A stretch of 43,981 nucleotides of DNA from Stramenopiles sp. TOSAG23-2. Lineage: Eukaryota; Sar. Every line of letters begins with the position of its first letter. Positions within the stretch are counted from its first letter, which is position 1. The DNA lies in the NCBI GenBank assembly GCA_900128395.1, contig LT649290.1, positions 1 through 43,981 of the forward strand. Reading direction: 5' to 3'. Both the position numbers and the translations under genes were made by a program. Positions 20,569-34,100 of the stretch are shown here, one piece after another. Below the pieces are notes generated by a model. That model did not search any database. It was not told the origin of the DNA and was given only the letters and a program-made list of their open reading frames with translations.

Positions 20569-21639
20569 GACATTATGAATTATTGTTTATATATTCGTAC
20601 TGTATATTGTTTATTAGCGTTATTATTATATATTCGTACTGTAGTATATTGTTTATTAGTGTAGTGCTGTGTTCCTACTGCATTTTAGCAGGTGAATATA
20701 GTGATTAGAAATATACTCTCATCGCGTTTCTTTTTCCAATTTTATTTCATTTATATAGAATATAATTAATATACTAATAAGTACATTTTTTTGTATTTAT
20801 TTTTTTAGGAAGGCGGTCGGCCTACAGCTTTTCCAGATTCCAGAGTTGTTACATCAGCTGCCAGGCCTGCTGGGCCTGGCAGAACTGTGATGGCAGATTA
20901 AGATGCAGAGAAGCCTTTTGTGCAGAAGAAAAAAAAATGTAGAAAAGGTTCCCAAGAAAAGAAAACATTTCTATATATACATTAATTATTTTATCCTTAA
21001 ATTTATAAAGTATCAAGCTTTATATAATTACTACTACAAGAAATATATAAGGAAGTAATTATTTTAAAAAATATCTATTATAGCAAGTACAAAGTTATAG
21101 TCTTTTTTCAACTAATTCTTTGTTAAAAAAGTCAAGTTTGGTTCGTATCCGCTAGATGTAATTTTTGTCGTTGGCTTTTTTTTGAAAAAACATTTTTCGA
21201 TGAAAATAACATTACATACTATAGGAAATAAATAGAATGTCGTTAATTCCGCCAACTTTACTTTTAGTGCTATTTACCTGTATTTTGTAATAGACGTTTG
21301 TTACGTTCGAAACGGACTAGACTTCACACAGCTTTTCCCCTCAACAATTCAACAAAGTACAATTTGATACTATTTCTATGCTATTTTGCAATTTCATTGT
21401 TACACAAGAAAAAACAACAAGAGACTATTAGATGTTGAATAACTCGTAGTACTATTAGAAAAAAGATACTATTCACATATATATAAACACATACATATAC
21501 ATACATATATATATATACACACACACATATATGAACAGTTTATATATATAACAAACTATAACAACAAACAAATAAAAGTACATAATAAACTTTTATCTTT
21601 TTAAAACTATAAAACAAAACAACAAAACACAAATAAACC
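20569..21639. other. Spacer between VPS50 and alpha-tubulin
   Basis: AT-rich except for a sharply bounded GC-rich block at 20809-20927. The last 160 bp before the tubulin ATG contain TATA-like strings (about 21478-21488) and an A-rich leader typical of a highly expressed gene. No further gene is supported. Confidence 0.55.
20809..20927. other. GC-rich island with strong hairpin, possible ncRNA or exon
   Basis: A 119-bp block with codon-like GC-rich content sits in otherwise very AT-rich spacer. It contains a perfect 10-bp stem, CTGCCAGGCC (20858-20867) and GGCCTGGCAG (20873-20882), with a 5-base loop; three more pairs form beyond a 2-base bulge. The block follows a T-rich tract ending in AG (20807-20808), like a 3' splice site. 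A 30-codon frame (20809-20898) then ends in TAA. Codon choice differs from every neighbour. It may be a structured RNA, a short exon or transferred DNA. Confidence 0.4.
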
Positions 21640-23004
21640 ATGCGTGAATGTATCTTAATCCACTTAGGTCAAGCAGGTGTCCAATTAGGTAATGCTTGTT
21701 GGGAACTTTTCTGTCTTGAACACGGTATCCAGCCTAATGGTCAAAAACCATCTACTGGCGGTGACGACAACTACACTGATGATGATAGTTATGGCACTTT
21801 CTTCACTGAAACCGGTGCTGGTAAATTCGTACCACGTTGTGTTTTCCTTGATTTGGAACCAACCGTAATTGACGAAGTACGTTCAGGTACATACAGATCA
21901 TTATTCCATCCAGAACAATTGATCTCAGGTAAAGAAGATGCAGCAAATAATTATGCTCGTGGTCATTACACAGTAGGTAAAGAAGTTGTTGACCTTGTAT
22001 TAGACAGATTACGTAAAGGTGCTGACCAATGTACCGGTTTACAAGGATTTATGGTTTTCCATGCTTTCGGTGGTGGTACAGGAGGTGGTTTCGCTTCCTT
22101 GTTATTGGAACGTTTAAGTGTAGATTATGGACGTAAAGCAAAAATTTTGTTCAGTGTATACCCATCCCCACAATGCTCCACCGCTGTTGTAGAGCCATAC
22201 AATGCTGTATTAACTTCCCATAGTATGCTTGAGCACTCCGATGTTGCTTTCATGGTTGATAACGAAGCTTTATACGATATCTGCCGTCGTGCATTAGATA
22301 TTGAACGCCCAACGTACACCAACTTGAATCGTTTAGTTTCCCAAATTATCTCCAGTATCACCGCTTCGTTACGTTTCGATGGTCAAATTAATGTTGATAT
22401 GACTGCTTTCCAAACTAACTTGGTACCATACCCACGTATTAGTTTCCCATTGTGTTCATATGCTCCAATTATTGCTGCAGAAAAAGCATACCACGAACAA
22501 TTGTCCGTAAGTGAAATCACAAGTGCTGTATTCGAACCATCCACAATGATGGTTAAATGCGACCCACGTCATGGTAAATACATGGCATGTGTTTTGATGT
22601 ACCGTGGTGATGTTGTACCAAAAGACGTTAACAGTTCCATTGCTGCTGTAAAATCCAAACGTACCATTCAATTCGTAGACTGGTGCCCAACCGCATTCAA
22701 AGTTTCCATTAATAACCAACCTCCAACTGTTGTACCAGGTGGTGATTTAGCAAAAGTACAACGTGCACTTTTGATGATTTCCAACACAACTGCTATCGGT
22801 GAAATTTCAGGACGTCTTGACCATAAATTCGATTTGATGTACTCCAAACGTGCGTTTGTACATTGGTATGTAGGTGAAGGTATGGAAGAAGGTGAATTCT
22901 CCGAAGCTCGTGAAGATTTAGCAGCTTTGGAAAAAGATTACCATGAAGTTGCTGTAGAAACCGCAGAAGGTGAAGGTGAAGATGAAGATATGGAAGAATA
23001 TTAA
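21640..23004 (+). CDS. Alpha-tubulin, divergent, catalytic Glu replaced by Ala
   Basis: 454 residues, collinear with alpha-tubulins: it starts MREC (the autoregulation signature), carries the GTP-binding N-site motifs and ends in an acidic tail with terminal Tyr (EDEDMEEY). It is alpha rather than beta by MREC, the insert after residue 357 ([14 protein letters not shown]) and ALEKDY. Departures from the conserved family: Glu254 of the human protein, which completes the GTPase site of the neighbouring beta-tubulin, is Ala256 here (VDMTAFQTN); Lys40 is missing because the loop reads [12 protein letters not shown]; the T4 loop is GGGTGGG rather than GGGTGSG; AWARLDHKF is ISGRLDHKF. Codons are strongly biased (GGT, CGT, CCA, TTC) compared with neighbours, which suggests high expression. 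It is a complete, unbroken single exon. Whether it is the main alpha-tubulin or a special isotype is unknown. Confidence 0.97.
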   Translation: MRECILIHLGQAGVQLGNACWELFCLEHGIQPNGQKPSTGGDDNYTDDDSYGTFFTETGAGKFVPRCVFLDLEPTVIDEVRSGTYRSLFHPEQLISGKEDAANNYARGHYTVGKEVVDLVLDRLRKGADQCTGLQGFMVFHAFGGGTGGGFASLLLERLSVDYGRKAKILFSVYPSPQCSTAVVEPYNAVLTSHSMLEHSDVAFMVDNEALYDICRRALDIERPTYTNLNRLVSQIISSITASLRFDGQINVDMTAFQTNLVPYPRISFPLCSYAPIIAAEKAYHEQLSVSEITSAVFEPSTMMVKCDPRHGKYMACVLMYRGDVVPKDVNSSIAAVKSKRTIQFVDWCPTAFKVSINNQPPTVVPGGDLAKVQRALLMISNTTAIGEISGRLDHKFDLMYSKRAFVHWYVGEGMEEGEFSEAREDLAALEKDYHEVAVETAEGEGEDEDMEEY

Positions 23005-23345
23005 GTGATAAAATGTGTTGAAAGTATTACATTTATGAATGCAAATAAGATGCCGTCGCCCGTTTGTAAAAAAAAAAAAAAAGAAAAATAATTTAATAGT
23101 AAATAAAAGGGAAAGAGTATAGAAATCAGAATGTTGAGAAAGAATGTTTAAGGAGAGGTTTAGTTTTTTATAAAAAACTAATTAAAAAAGAAATGTGCAT
23201 ATTGTATAAAAAGTGTAAAATCTAGATAACTCATGTATATTTAAAAGTTAGAACAGTGTATCTGTAATATATGTAATTGTTATTTTTGTGTGTTCTTCAC
23301 AATTTTCACCACATTTCTTTAACGCCCGCCGGAACCTTTAATTTT
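23005..23345. other. Convergent 3' spacer
   Basis: Lies between the tubulin stop and the stop of the leftward glycosidase gene. An AATAAA at 23102-23107 may direct tubulin polyadenylation. Otherwise only A-runs and AT-rich DNA are seen. Confidence 0.5.
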
Positions 23346-24692
23346 TTATGGTATCATATCTCTTTTATTTCTTTTTAACAAAATCATACCACTACCTTCC
23401 TCTATTGTGATAATACTTTTCCCGGAGTATTTTACACCATATAAATTTTCATATTCCTCGTTATCAAGATAAATTTGTTTCGTTTCATTAACTGATGGAT
23501 TGACATACGCAATTGCATTTGTATACAAACGCATCCAAATACCACTAGTCGTATTCTTTACAGGCTCACCAATTGGAGAACCAACTTTTGCATCATATTC
23601 TGGTTCCCAAATTGAAAAATTTCCATTTCCTCCGCACCCACCGCCATAACATTGTATACATGTTAAAAAGATACCGGAGCAACGTGAATTTGTCATCATG
23701 AAAGCAGCAACGACAAATTCACGGACTTTCCGTGTTATATTCTGAGGCATACATGATGGATTTATATGATAATCTGGGCCTGGACCCCATTCATTGATAC
23801 TAAAGAAGCCCTTATTGTATTTTTGTAAATTTCGGACATAATGAACTTGGTTTTCAAATTTATCTGGATTAGTCATTGGAGGCAGTTGATGCATTGAAGT
23901 AGTATTTGGAATTGGGTTCCACGATGTAAAACCACCTTCTGCTAATATACCATCTGTCAAATTCCCAATCTCTAATATTTGTGGATTTGACATATCCATA
24001 CTTGAAAAATTTGGTATTACAAGTAACCCAGTTTCTTTATGAATTCGTTCTACCGCTCGTTTTGTCCAATCCAAAACATTGATACCATATTGAAGATCAG
24101 TTTTTGATTTGTAAAGTTGAACCCATGAATTATTTTCACCTTTAAATGCTCCACATGCACCCCACTGATTCGTGATTCCATAATTATCTAGTGCAATAGC
24201 GTTGTAACCAAGTTTATGCGCAGGTAAAATAGCAGCCAGCATTTGATAGTCTAAAGTTTTTGGATTAGTCAAATCAAGTGGTACATTTACATGACTGCAT
24301 TTTTCACCAGCAAAGCATTCCCATGCTGGCGTTTTTCTATCGCACGTATATAATATTAAATCAGGATGATTTTGTTTCCACCATGGTAACCCTGATGGTG
24401 GATTTCCAGTTGTATGAGGCGCTGGATCTCTGGAATATGGCATGTATTTTGATAAAATCACATTTTTATTTGGAGACTTATCACCTCGCCAATATGGAAC
24501 TTTCGATTCGCTACTTCCCCATACATAATCTATTTTGTCCCCATATTTATCTATATTTTCTTTCGTCGCTTTTGCATCAAATGTTAAAAATGCATGAATA
24601 TTAGTTGAAGAATCTATCCATTGAAACGACGAATTCGCAATTTTGATGGGGATCAATAAATTGATCGTAATATAAATAATTATTAGAAGCAT
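23346..24692 (-). CDS. Secreted GHL15-like putative glycoside hydrolase
   Basis: 448 residues. The N-terminus is a signal peptide (MLLIIIYITINLLIPIKIA). The body looks like a TIM-barrel glycosidase of the hypothetical family 15 type: YVWGSS, the conserved MLAAILPAHKLGYNAIALDN block with Asp169, VLDWTKRAVERIHKETGLLVIPN, then DGILAEGGF with Glu252. Asp169 and Glu252 are at the ends of predicted strands and are candidate catalytic acids (inference). Many N-glycosylation sequons (NTTS, NLTD, NITR, NFSI, NETK) and paired cysteines fit a secreted or lysosomal protein. No C-terminal anchor is seen. The substrate is unknown. The family assignment rests on motif resemblance only. Confidence 0.6.
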   Translation of the reverse strand: MLLIIIYITINLLIPIKIANSSFQWIDSSTNIHAFLTFDAKATKENIDKYGDKIDYVWGSSESKVPYWRGDKSPNKNVILSKYMPYSRDPAPHTTGNPPSGLPWWKQNHPDLILYTCDRKTPAWECFAGEKCSHVNVPLDLTNPKTLDYQMLAAILPAHKLGYNAIALDNYGITNQWGACGAFKGENNSWVQLYKSKTDLQYGINVLDWTKRAVERIHKETGLLVIPNFSSMDMSNPQILEIGNLTDGILAEGGFTSWNPIPNTTSMHQLPPMTNPDKFENQVHYVRNLQKYNKGFFSINEWGPGPDYHINPSCMPQNITRKVREFVVAAFMMTNSRCSGIFLTCIQCYGGGCGGNGNFSIWEPEYDAKVGSPIGEPVKNTTSGIWMRLYTNAIAYVNPSVNETKQIYLDNEEYENLYGVKYSGKSIITIEEGSGMILLKRNKRDMIP

Positions 24693-25146
24693 GGTATATT
24701 TGTAAATCTTCTGTCACGCCTAGATATAGCTGCTGAAACATGAAAGAACGATTATGCGTATATATAAAATGTTGTTATGATATTCCATTTTGATGCTGTG
24801 AACTGCAACTGTGTAATTTTATATATTTTTTTATAATTCAACAAGTTTTGCAGTTGCTTTTCGTTCTTCTTCATCATCATTTTTTTCCCTATTATATATT
24901 ATTAATAATAAATATATAATAAAAAAGGGCACAAACGCACAAAACATAATATATAATTTCAATGATAATTAGTGCAAATAATTTAAATTAATACTGGGGG
25001 GGGGGGATATTTAATAGCGTTATTTTATAAAACAATTTGTTAAAATAAATATACTTAAAGAAGACTTATTTATAAATAATACGAGAGTATAATTTTTATA
25101 TATCTCCAAAACATTCTAGATTTCTCTTTTTTGTACGCGTAAATTT
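24693..25146. other. Spacer between glycosidase promoter and HECT gene 3' end
   Basis: AT-rich DNA with a G-run near 24997-25006. It should contain the leftward promoter of the glycosidase gene. No coding frame or RNA gene is recognised. Confidence 0.5.
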
Positions 25147-28100
25147 TTAATCATCATCAATCGCACCATTGCCCCATTTCACGGCAGTTCGTAATCGTTT
25201 TTCTAAAATTTCTTGTGATGTATATCTTGGAATATCAATTTGAAAGAAACAAGTATGCCCTGTTGGCAATGCATTGTCATCTCCACTTTTAGGATGAACT
25301 GCAAATTTGTGTGTCCATCCATCTTTAGCAACTGGTAATCTAGAACGCCCCCAACAAAATCTTAAGAAATTTTCTCGTTCCTCTTCATCCAACGCTTCTA
25401 ACGATTTCCATAACCAACCTTGAAATTGCAAATTGTTTTCATACGAATCTTTAAATTCGGTATGCTCTTTTAACAAATCTATATCAAAACCTTTTTTACC
25501 ACATACATTTAATTCCAATTCTTCCCACGTCCATAAATGTAACATGCCAACAGGTACAATAGTTGATATACCAGCTTTAATTGCTAAACATTGTTGTTTC
25601 AACTCATTGATTCGATATTGTTCGCACATTGAAACGTATTCGACATAATTTGAGCCAGTTACAGGCACTTCATCCCCACCTTTCATCAATTCTTTCTCCT
25701 CACCTGCATTATTAATGACAACATGGGATAATTTAAACCCTTCAATATCGTTTGCATCACATTTTAAAATACGCTCGTTGATTTGATAAAAACTTTCATC
25801 GATGGCTTTTAAATCAAAACGATTAATTTCTTCCGATACCAATATTTTCCATACCAACGATGGTAGATCAAATGGCAACGGATTATTTATACGCAACGCA
25901 ATTCCCATTATTTTGCCAACGAATCGCCACATTTGTAAATGATCATCAGAAATATTTTCAGGATTAGGCACCAGTTTATCACGCCCAAATTCACCGCTAT
26001 TGTTTCTATTATTTGGCACTTTTACCAACATCATTACATGTTCCGCCCATAAATCCGTCACGCATTGAGTCAATGTATCTCGAAATGGGCCACCTTGATC
26101 TATGGAGCTTTCACCAACAAAATCTACTTTCCATGTTCCATATGGTCCACCCATTTCCTTTGATTTATGCCTCAACATTTTAGGGTCGATATAGTGCAAT
26201 CTTTTAAATATTTGACCAAAAATAGATTTATTCAACGTTTCCACAGTTGCCGTTTTCCCACGCAATGAATATGTAGCAAGTCGATCTATTGTTATCGATT
26301 GATAATTATCCGCATTTGCATATGTGCTTTTTAATGTATCTTGCCATAATAATAATTTCAGATTCCATAATAGAAATTGACGATATTCCATTATCTGTTT
26401 TAAAAGAGATAATTTAGGAACATCAGGCTCGAAACTTATAAAATCAGTTAACGTAACGAAGGACTTGTTAATTGCAAACAATATGCATGTACCCCATTGT
26501 AAAATTTCCGGGGAAACATCATTCAATGCTTTAAATCGCGATGTTACATTGGAATCAAACTGTACTGATAATACTAAATCTTTCAACTGCGTGTTTGAAG
26601 ATGATGTTGATTTTTTCTTTAAAAGATGATTTAAACATTGCACTAATGATTTCATAATTGAAAACGTTAATTTATCAAATGTTGGTACTTTCGTTGTTTC
26701 TTTTTCAGATGCAAACATTTGTAAGTTTTCATTATTTTGAAATCCCAATTCACGAACGGTTTTAACTACATATTGTTTCTCTCCTTTTGTAATAGTAGCA
26801 CCTTCGGTAGTGTTTCCTTCCACATTATCTTGATCAATACTTTCATCTGAAATCACTACATCGCCATAATTATTATTGTTTGTATTATTGCCACTGATTT
26901 TTTCGCACAAACTGAAGCAACATAAAATATCATTCAACCAAGCAGGCAAAGATGCTAAAACCCTTGCATCCATTTTACTAAGCACTAAATACAAACGTAC
27001 CAAATTAGCCATATATTTACTTCGACGACTAGATTTGGATTTAAATAATGAATCCAATTGCCCATCAAAATGGTTTAATACTCTATCAATCAATGGTTTC
27101 TCCCAGACTTTGAAATTTTGTTGTACTAAGGTTACCATGCGCACTAGCACTTCTAGTCCTTCTGAACGCAATGTACCTTCGCTTAAAGATATAAATGATA
27201 GCAATGCTGCTAAAATAGAAGAAGAATGTAAACGTAAAAATTCAGGCACGTCTAAAACTAAACCTAACAACCAAAAACCAAACTTTGGATTTGGATTTTC
27301 AATTGCGCTTCTATCATCTATTACATCCAAATGTTCAGAAGTTAACGTGCCTTTGTAAACACTATTCATGGTACATATAGAGCGCATTAAAACAAAAATT
27401 GATTCCGCAAGCACGGCCCGAGATAGTGATTTTGACTCTGGGCTATCTTGCTTTAATATTTGTTGCATGTACGTGCCTAATAAATCAATCTCAGAATCTG
27501 AACTTGATGCAACTAATAATTGACATACCTTGAAAATATTTGATACATCACCATTTAATGCCTTTACCAACCGCGCCGAATTATTTTTAGACAACTCCAA
27601 TAGACGTAAAGTTGCTCTTCGTGCATATAAGATTTCCAATGCACTTGCCGTATGAATCGTTTGCGACATTAACGATAATCGCCACAACGGCCCTTGCGCG
27701 CATACTACTTTTTGTGCATTGTCACACAACTTTGAACTTTGGGGAATTAAATGATCAGCTGTTTCAAAAGAACCATCAAATGCATTTGATAAAGCGCAGC
27801 TGCATATGTCACCAACATCGCCAACAAATTCAATAGCTTTTTTAAGAGATTTATGCCGTTTACTATTCGGACTAGTTACATTACTTCCTGTATCATTTAC
27901 ACTGCTTTTAGACTCTTGATTTCTATTTATGCCATCATTTCCATTATTCAATAATCGAAACATATTTACCAATTCACCAACACGTTTTTTTCCATCCGAT
28001 TTCTCTCCTGGTACTGATACTTGAAAATCGTTTGAATCGAAAAATGTCGATGCCAATTCAAACTCACGTTTTACTGTGGCATGTAAGATACGTGTTGTCT

Positions 28101-31100
28101 CAGATTCGCTTTTCATGTTTCGTATTGTCACATCATCTTTATCATAATACAATGTTACAGCCGGGTATAGTACTTTGCCACGTATATTTGTATATTTAAA
28201 GCCAACCATTTCACCATTAATTCCCCAAGTCAATGTTCCTAAAACTGTATCAACGTATACTGTTACAACATCCCCGCCTTGGTACTTTGTACTCGTAGCG
28301 TGTGATTTTTCATTATTATGAAATGCATCGCCAGCATTATACAGTCCCCAACTCTCGCTATTTGATCCGACAAAGCTGGTTAAAGACGTTTTCTTTGTCC
28401 CGACACCAATGTTACAATATCGATTTAATTTATTAACACGTACTTCCCAACTGAATTTTCCAGAGCTTAATGGAATGTCTCCTAGCACCGTGCGCCCTTG
28501 CGCAGATGTGGACGTTTGCCTAACTCGAGATGGATCTATAGGATCTATTTTCAATGCCGAATGGCATAAGATGGAGTTCCAATACATTCTCTCTGGACTC
28601 GAAATTCGAAAATCTTTTGAATCTGCTATCCAATCTGGATGACAAATTAAGCCATGCGAACTTGCTTTCACATCATATGCAACATTTCCAACTCCAACCA
28701 TCATTGGGTACCAGTGTATTAACCCTTTCATTGGTTTTCGAGTTGGTACAGGTTCCCTTGATGTATTACTTAAATCGCTTTGAGTTAATCCTCTTTCCCA
28801 GACACGGCATTCTCCAATTTGACCATTAAAGGATTTGAATTTAGTTTCATTTTCGTCACAACCTATCGTAAATTGCCCTTGCACTTTACCTGGCTCGAAA
28901 ATAGAAGGCATTTGACAAATTATTTTTGAATTCTTGAAAAATGTCCATATACCCACCGTTAGCTTGGTTTTGGTAGCAGTACTCGTTTCAACACTGTCAC
29001 CGTCTGATCCAAGTGCTACAAATGGGTGTATTTGTGAAGGACGCAATGCAGTCTCATGGATTTGGCATTGCGAAAGATACGTGAAATTCAAGAAAAATGA
29101 TAATGTTTCGATTTCGCTATTGTACAATACAGTTATTGTATCGCCATTGCTACAAGGTACTTGAGGCGGATCATCGACTGGGTAATCGACACCGCAAATG
29201 TGAATTGAATCAATTTTCCTTGTACTTATGTAACAAATACGCTTGGATAATGGTAAAGTATCATCCTCAAAAATTACACCAATCCTAATTCCACTTTTTC
29301 TGCTTACTATGTTGATATCCCAACAATGCAAATAAGGTACATTATCAGGTATATTCGACAAGATAATTGGTCCTAAAATGGGTTTTAATATTTTTTTGGC
29401 TTTAAAAGTATCCTGTGGGTTATCAAAGACTTTAAATGTATCCCCCGCCGGTTCCCATTGTTGTATACGTTTGGAAGGGCGGATAAATGAGAAAGCAATG
29501 TGTTGCCACACATTTTCAACTGTCCCTGGAGTTGTGTCATTTGACATTTCATCAGATTCAAATAAATCGTATGTTAAAATATCAGATATTAACTTCTCCT
29601 TTCCAGAACTTCCATTATTTCTTTCCATTCCAGTCAAAATAAATTTAGTATTAGACATTGAAAACAATAACGCATTCGATGCTACATCCCCAACGCGCAA
29701 AATACAGCCCTGGTCCCTTTCTATGTTTTCCGTTCTCAGCCATGTCTCAAAAGTAAAATCAGCTGTTTTCGAGAATCCAAGATAGCCAAAGTTTATAAAA
29801 CTAGATTTATTTAATCGCAAAGCGACTTCCGTGTTTTGTTTTCGTAGAAATAATGTACATTCTCCATCCATTGACGTACCAATTAAATCCAATGATGACG
29901 AGGACAGCATAGATATTTCAAACGTACATTTTTCAAGTTGTTTCGCATTACTACTGCTTGTGCAATAGCCAGACAATTCTACCGTGGAGTTATCCGCCAA
30001 TTTACCATTGATTTGGCCAGCTTTTTGTAAGCTCAAAAAGTTCATATGGCCAGAAAAGTCTTTAACATGACCATTGGAATTGTCAACTTGAATATATAAA
30101 CGGACTAATTCAACCTCAGCACTAGCCTTGCAGCATATACCAACATATACACTTTTATCTTGCAACACATCTTGAAAATTGTACGGGTATGTCTTATTAG
30201 ATGTCTTTACTGATATGTCGTTGCTAACTTTAGTGCGCACACCACCCACATTGGATTGTAACATGGTAATTGATGTGTTTGCACCGGCTATTTCAATAAA
30301 TGGTTGCAAAACAGTTGCTGGGATCTGAGTCATTGTATGCGCTAACGAACCATTTACGTACAAGGAGAGCCGACTCAGTTTATAATCGCGTTCAACTTTT
30401 ACCACATCGTTTTCTTTCCATATAGGCATAGTTTCTACATCGACAGCTTTTTCAAATAACGAACAGAAATTCTTATCGGTATAAATCGATAAATCGCTTG
30501 TTTTTCCTTCCGCATTTGCTTCCTCCCCCTTTTTCTTTTTCCGTGGTGCTAGTGTTAAATTATGAAGTTCAGATACAGTTCGCACTAGCGGTTCAGGTGA
30601 TATACCAGATGCAGAACTGGATCCCCCACCTAGAAGGACATCATCGACAGATTCACTGTTGCTTTTGCTTATAATGTCATCCATGTCTCGCAATGTTTGC
30701 AACATATAACGCGATGTTTGTTTATTTATATCGATCGGCATTAATTTAAAATTTTCTCTTGCCTTCTTTCGCTTTGAATAAATAATTCCAAAGTAATCAT
30801 AGACTGCTTTATAACCTTGTGGTGGAGCATATTTCAATTTGCCAGTCCCCCCGAAAAATACTCGTATTTTCATTCTTCCATGACCACTTAATGTGAAGGC
30901 TGGGTATAAACCACCTGTGAAATTACAGTTTACAAATGCATCGCCTTGATACTCATTGTTTACATAAAATCCCATGGTTTTCTTATCAATGTCAACTGCT
31001 AAACCGATTCGGTCGCCATTTTCCCATTTTTTCCCATATGCAGTATCAGCAGCATTCCAAACACGTTTTCTATACCCGTCCACACCCCAACTGTGCTTAC

Positions 31101-34100
31101 AGTCGCCAACACCTTTGCCCACACCATCGTAACATTTAAATTCTTCATCTGCCCACCCCAATTGTGGACAGCTCCCACTCACATCACCAACAACATCAAT
31201 TTCGTAATACCATTTTCCAGATTTTAGACTTATGTCATTTAAACGCCACGTAGGAAAATGCCTTTTCACGGAGCAAAGGAATGGACCAGATGGATCTTCG
31301 CACACAACACTTTGCTGCTGTTTAATGGTGTCATCCACATTGCAAATGTACGACACATGTAACTTTTGAACTTCCTTTGCTTCATTTGCTAACCGGTTCG
31401 TAGCTTTGAACATTTTGCCTTGGCTATTCCATGCAAAAATATCATTTGATTCAAGCTCTTCGGAAATATCAATATTTTCTTTCATTAATCCACAACGAAT
31501 GAAATTTCCAGCTTCGACATTATGATCTGCATGTTGCTTTAGATTATTTATTTTAAACTCAAACGACGCATTTGGTTGAGCACTTATCGTATTTGCCAAC
31601 GTTGCCTGTCCATGCCAATTGACGCCATAACCTTTTTTCATTAGTTCACTCGTCTCATGGACAGTATAACTTTTCCTTCCTAAACCTGGTACGTGAAACA
31701 AATCCATGGTCAATGATTGCGGCCAGACTTCCCCCAATACAATTCCGGCCAGTTTTGGCCTTTCAAAATCACACATTTCACAATTTTGAACATCTGTTTC
31801 ATTCGGTGTTTCACACTGTGGACACTCCCACTCGTCCCCTAAATCACTGTTAACGCGATATGTTGTTTGGTCATCAATTTCTAATAACGAACCGGTGGAA
31901 AAGACTTGAAAGTGACCATCATCGGCTTTCTCCGACACTTGCAACATAGCAGGTGATGTCAATTTATTGATTTCAACTTGCGACAAGTTAATATCACGTA
32001 AAGACATTTTCAATTCTTCCATTTTTTGATTTAAATCATCAAAACTAGGAAATTCATTTTGGATCAAAACACTTGTTGACGCAACCCGTAGCAATTCACG
32101 CAGGCACGTATCATCTATAATCAAATCGTTCCCTTCTTTGCATAAACTATCAATAACGGAGCTAATAAATTGCATTAAACGGTATCTATACGTCGTTCCA
32201 ATTACTGTCAGTGATGCAGACTTCAATTGGAGCAATTGAACGGCGTTGTTAAAGATCGTTTTTAAGTTGGAGGAGTTAATTGTATCAGAAATTACAGAGG
32301 CTTCACAGGAAAGTTCAAATTGATCTAATTCCATGTCTTCAACCACTTCTCCATCCGCCAAGACAACCGATGCACAGTTCTTTTGTTCATCTAAATACAC
32401 AATACGTCCTTGCCTATTTGTCGGAAGCTTGCTATTTTTATCAGTACTAAGAATTTTAACTATGGAGCCAATTCGAATTTTGTAAGAAGTGGTATTTAGT
32501 AACGTCAGCGCAGATAAAACACGCCAAATGTCATAAGTACCATTATCCTTTTGCTCTAGCCCCAATTCCTTATCACCATTATTAAACATACGTTGCATCT
32601 CCCCACATAATGTTTTCACGACAAACACAGACCATAATGATGACGACAAAAGATTTTGAAATAATGTACCGATCTCGAGTATAAATCTAGCAGAAAATTC
32701 AGAATAGCATTGTGCATTTAAAGCATCGTTTTCGTCACGGTTACCTCCACTTTCGATTAAACAATCTAAACTTACATAAATCGAAAACAACCGTTGAACG
32801 ACAGTTCCCGGAGTTAAATTTTTACAAAACATTTCATCATTTTCAATATTTTGTGGTATAATTTCCATCAGTAACGAACTTAAAATTTTAATGGCTTTGA
32901 ACTTATTTGCAGGTGCAGTAGAATTCAAAATATCAAATGTATTTATATCGCCCTTGTTGTCGCTATCATGACCTTCAATGATCGAAAGCAAAATTGAAAC
33001 TAACCTCAAGGATGCTAATGATTGTTTTGGTTCTTGTGTTAATGTGCACCGATACATGAGATCCAATATCCATTCCATATCGACGTGTAGTTTGTTGATT
33101 GAAGAACTCAACATACTTTTCGTCGCAGTATTGTCATTTATCATCATAATGTTTTTCACCATGTTCATATCACTACATACAATAATAGATGTTGCTAAAC
33201 CTTCAAACATAAAATTATCGATATCATGTAAGTACTTTTCTGCAATTTCAGTCGCCGTAGCAGATGTTGCATAATGAGGTGCCATAGAAGGTACTCCGAC
33301 GTACAATGGTAAGCGCGTTGAAACCGTAGCGTCATCCTTACCATCACTTGATGCTGGTTGATGAACAGCATTTGAAATATCAATTATTGGTATATTATCT
33401 GTATTGCTTTTAGTGCCTTCTGAAATATCACCGTTTTTCGTTTCCGCAACATTGTTTCCGTATGTTATATCTGTAGTTCCAGCAATTTTTCCATTTATGA
33501 ATATATACAATTGATCACTACCTTTCGGCAAACGCTTCCTAGCAAAGGTTAGTGATACCCATTGGTTTATTTCTACTTCAACATCTGATTGGACCTCAGT
33601 TATTTGTACTTCTTTAGATCTTCTCACTTTCGTTTTAAATTGAACATGAGCTGTTTTCTTATCTATGAACGCACAACTTTGCGTTTTATCGTTCTCTGTA
33701 CATTTATGTACATTTCCAGTTTTAAATAGCACCGTATCTTGCTCTTTCGATAAGTGATGTAAGTAAATTTTCATAGAAATAACATACGAAAAATCCATGT
33801 TTGGTGGGCGGGAGATGACAATACCTTTAACGGATTCTTTAGAACCAAATTGAATCGGCATAGTCGCTAGATAACGTTTATATTTCAAATTGGAATTTTC
33901 AAGCCCTGGTTCGTTCTGGTTTCTCACTCGTAGTTGCTGCATCAAAATCTCAAGATGACCAGCCATCAATGAAAATAAATTTTGCTTCAGAACAGATGAA
34001 AATATTTTACTTTCATTAATAGACGAAAAAAGTAAAAATTCATACAAATTTAACGTCGTTGGTGAAAGATTTGATTTAGCTATCGCCCCATTATCATTGG

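Noticed and set aside
20540-20930. GC-rich island as the last exon of VPS50
   Set aside because: A GTGAGA donor-like site overlaps the VPS50 stop, but VPS50 already ends at the family's normal C-terminus and the added residues match nothing known there.
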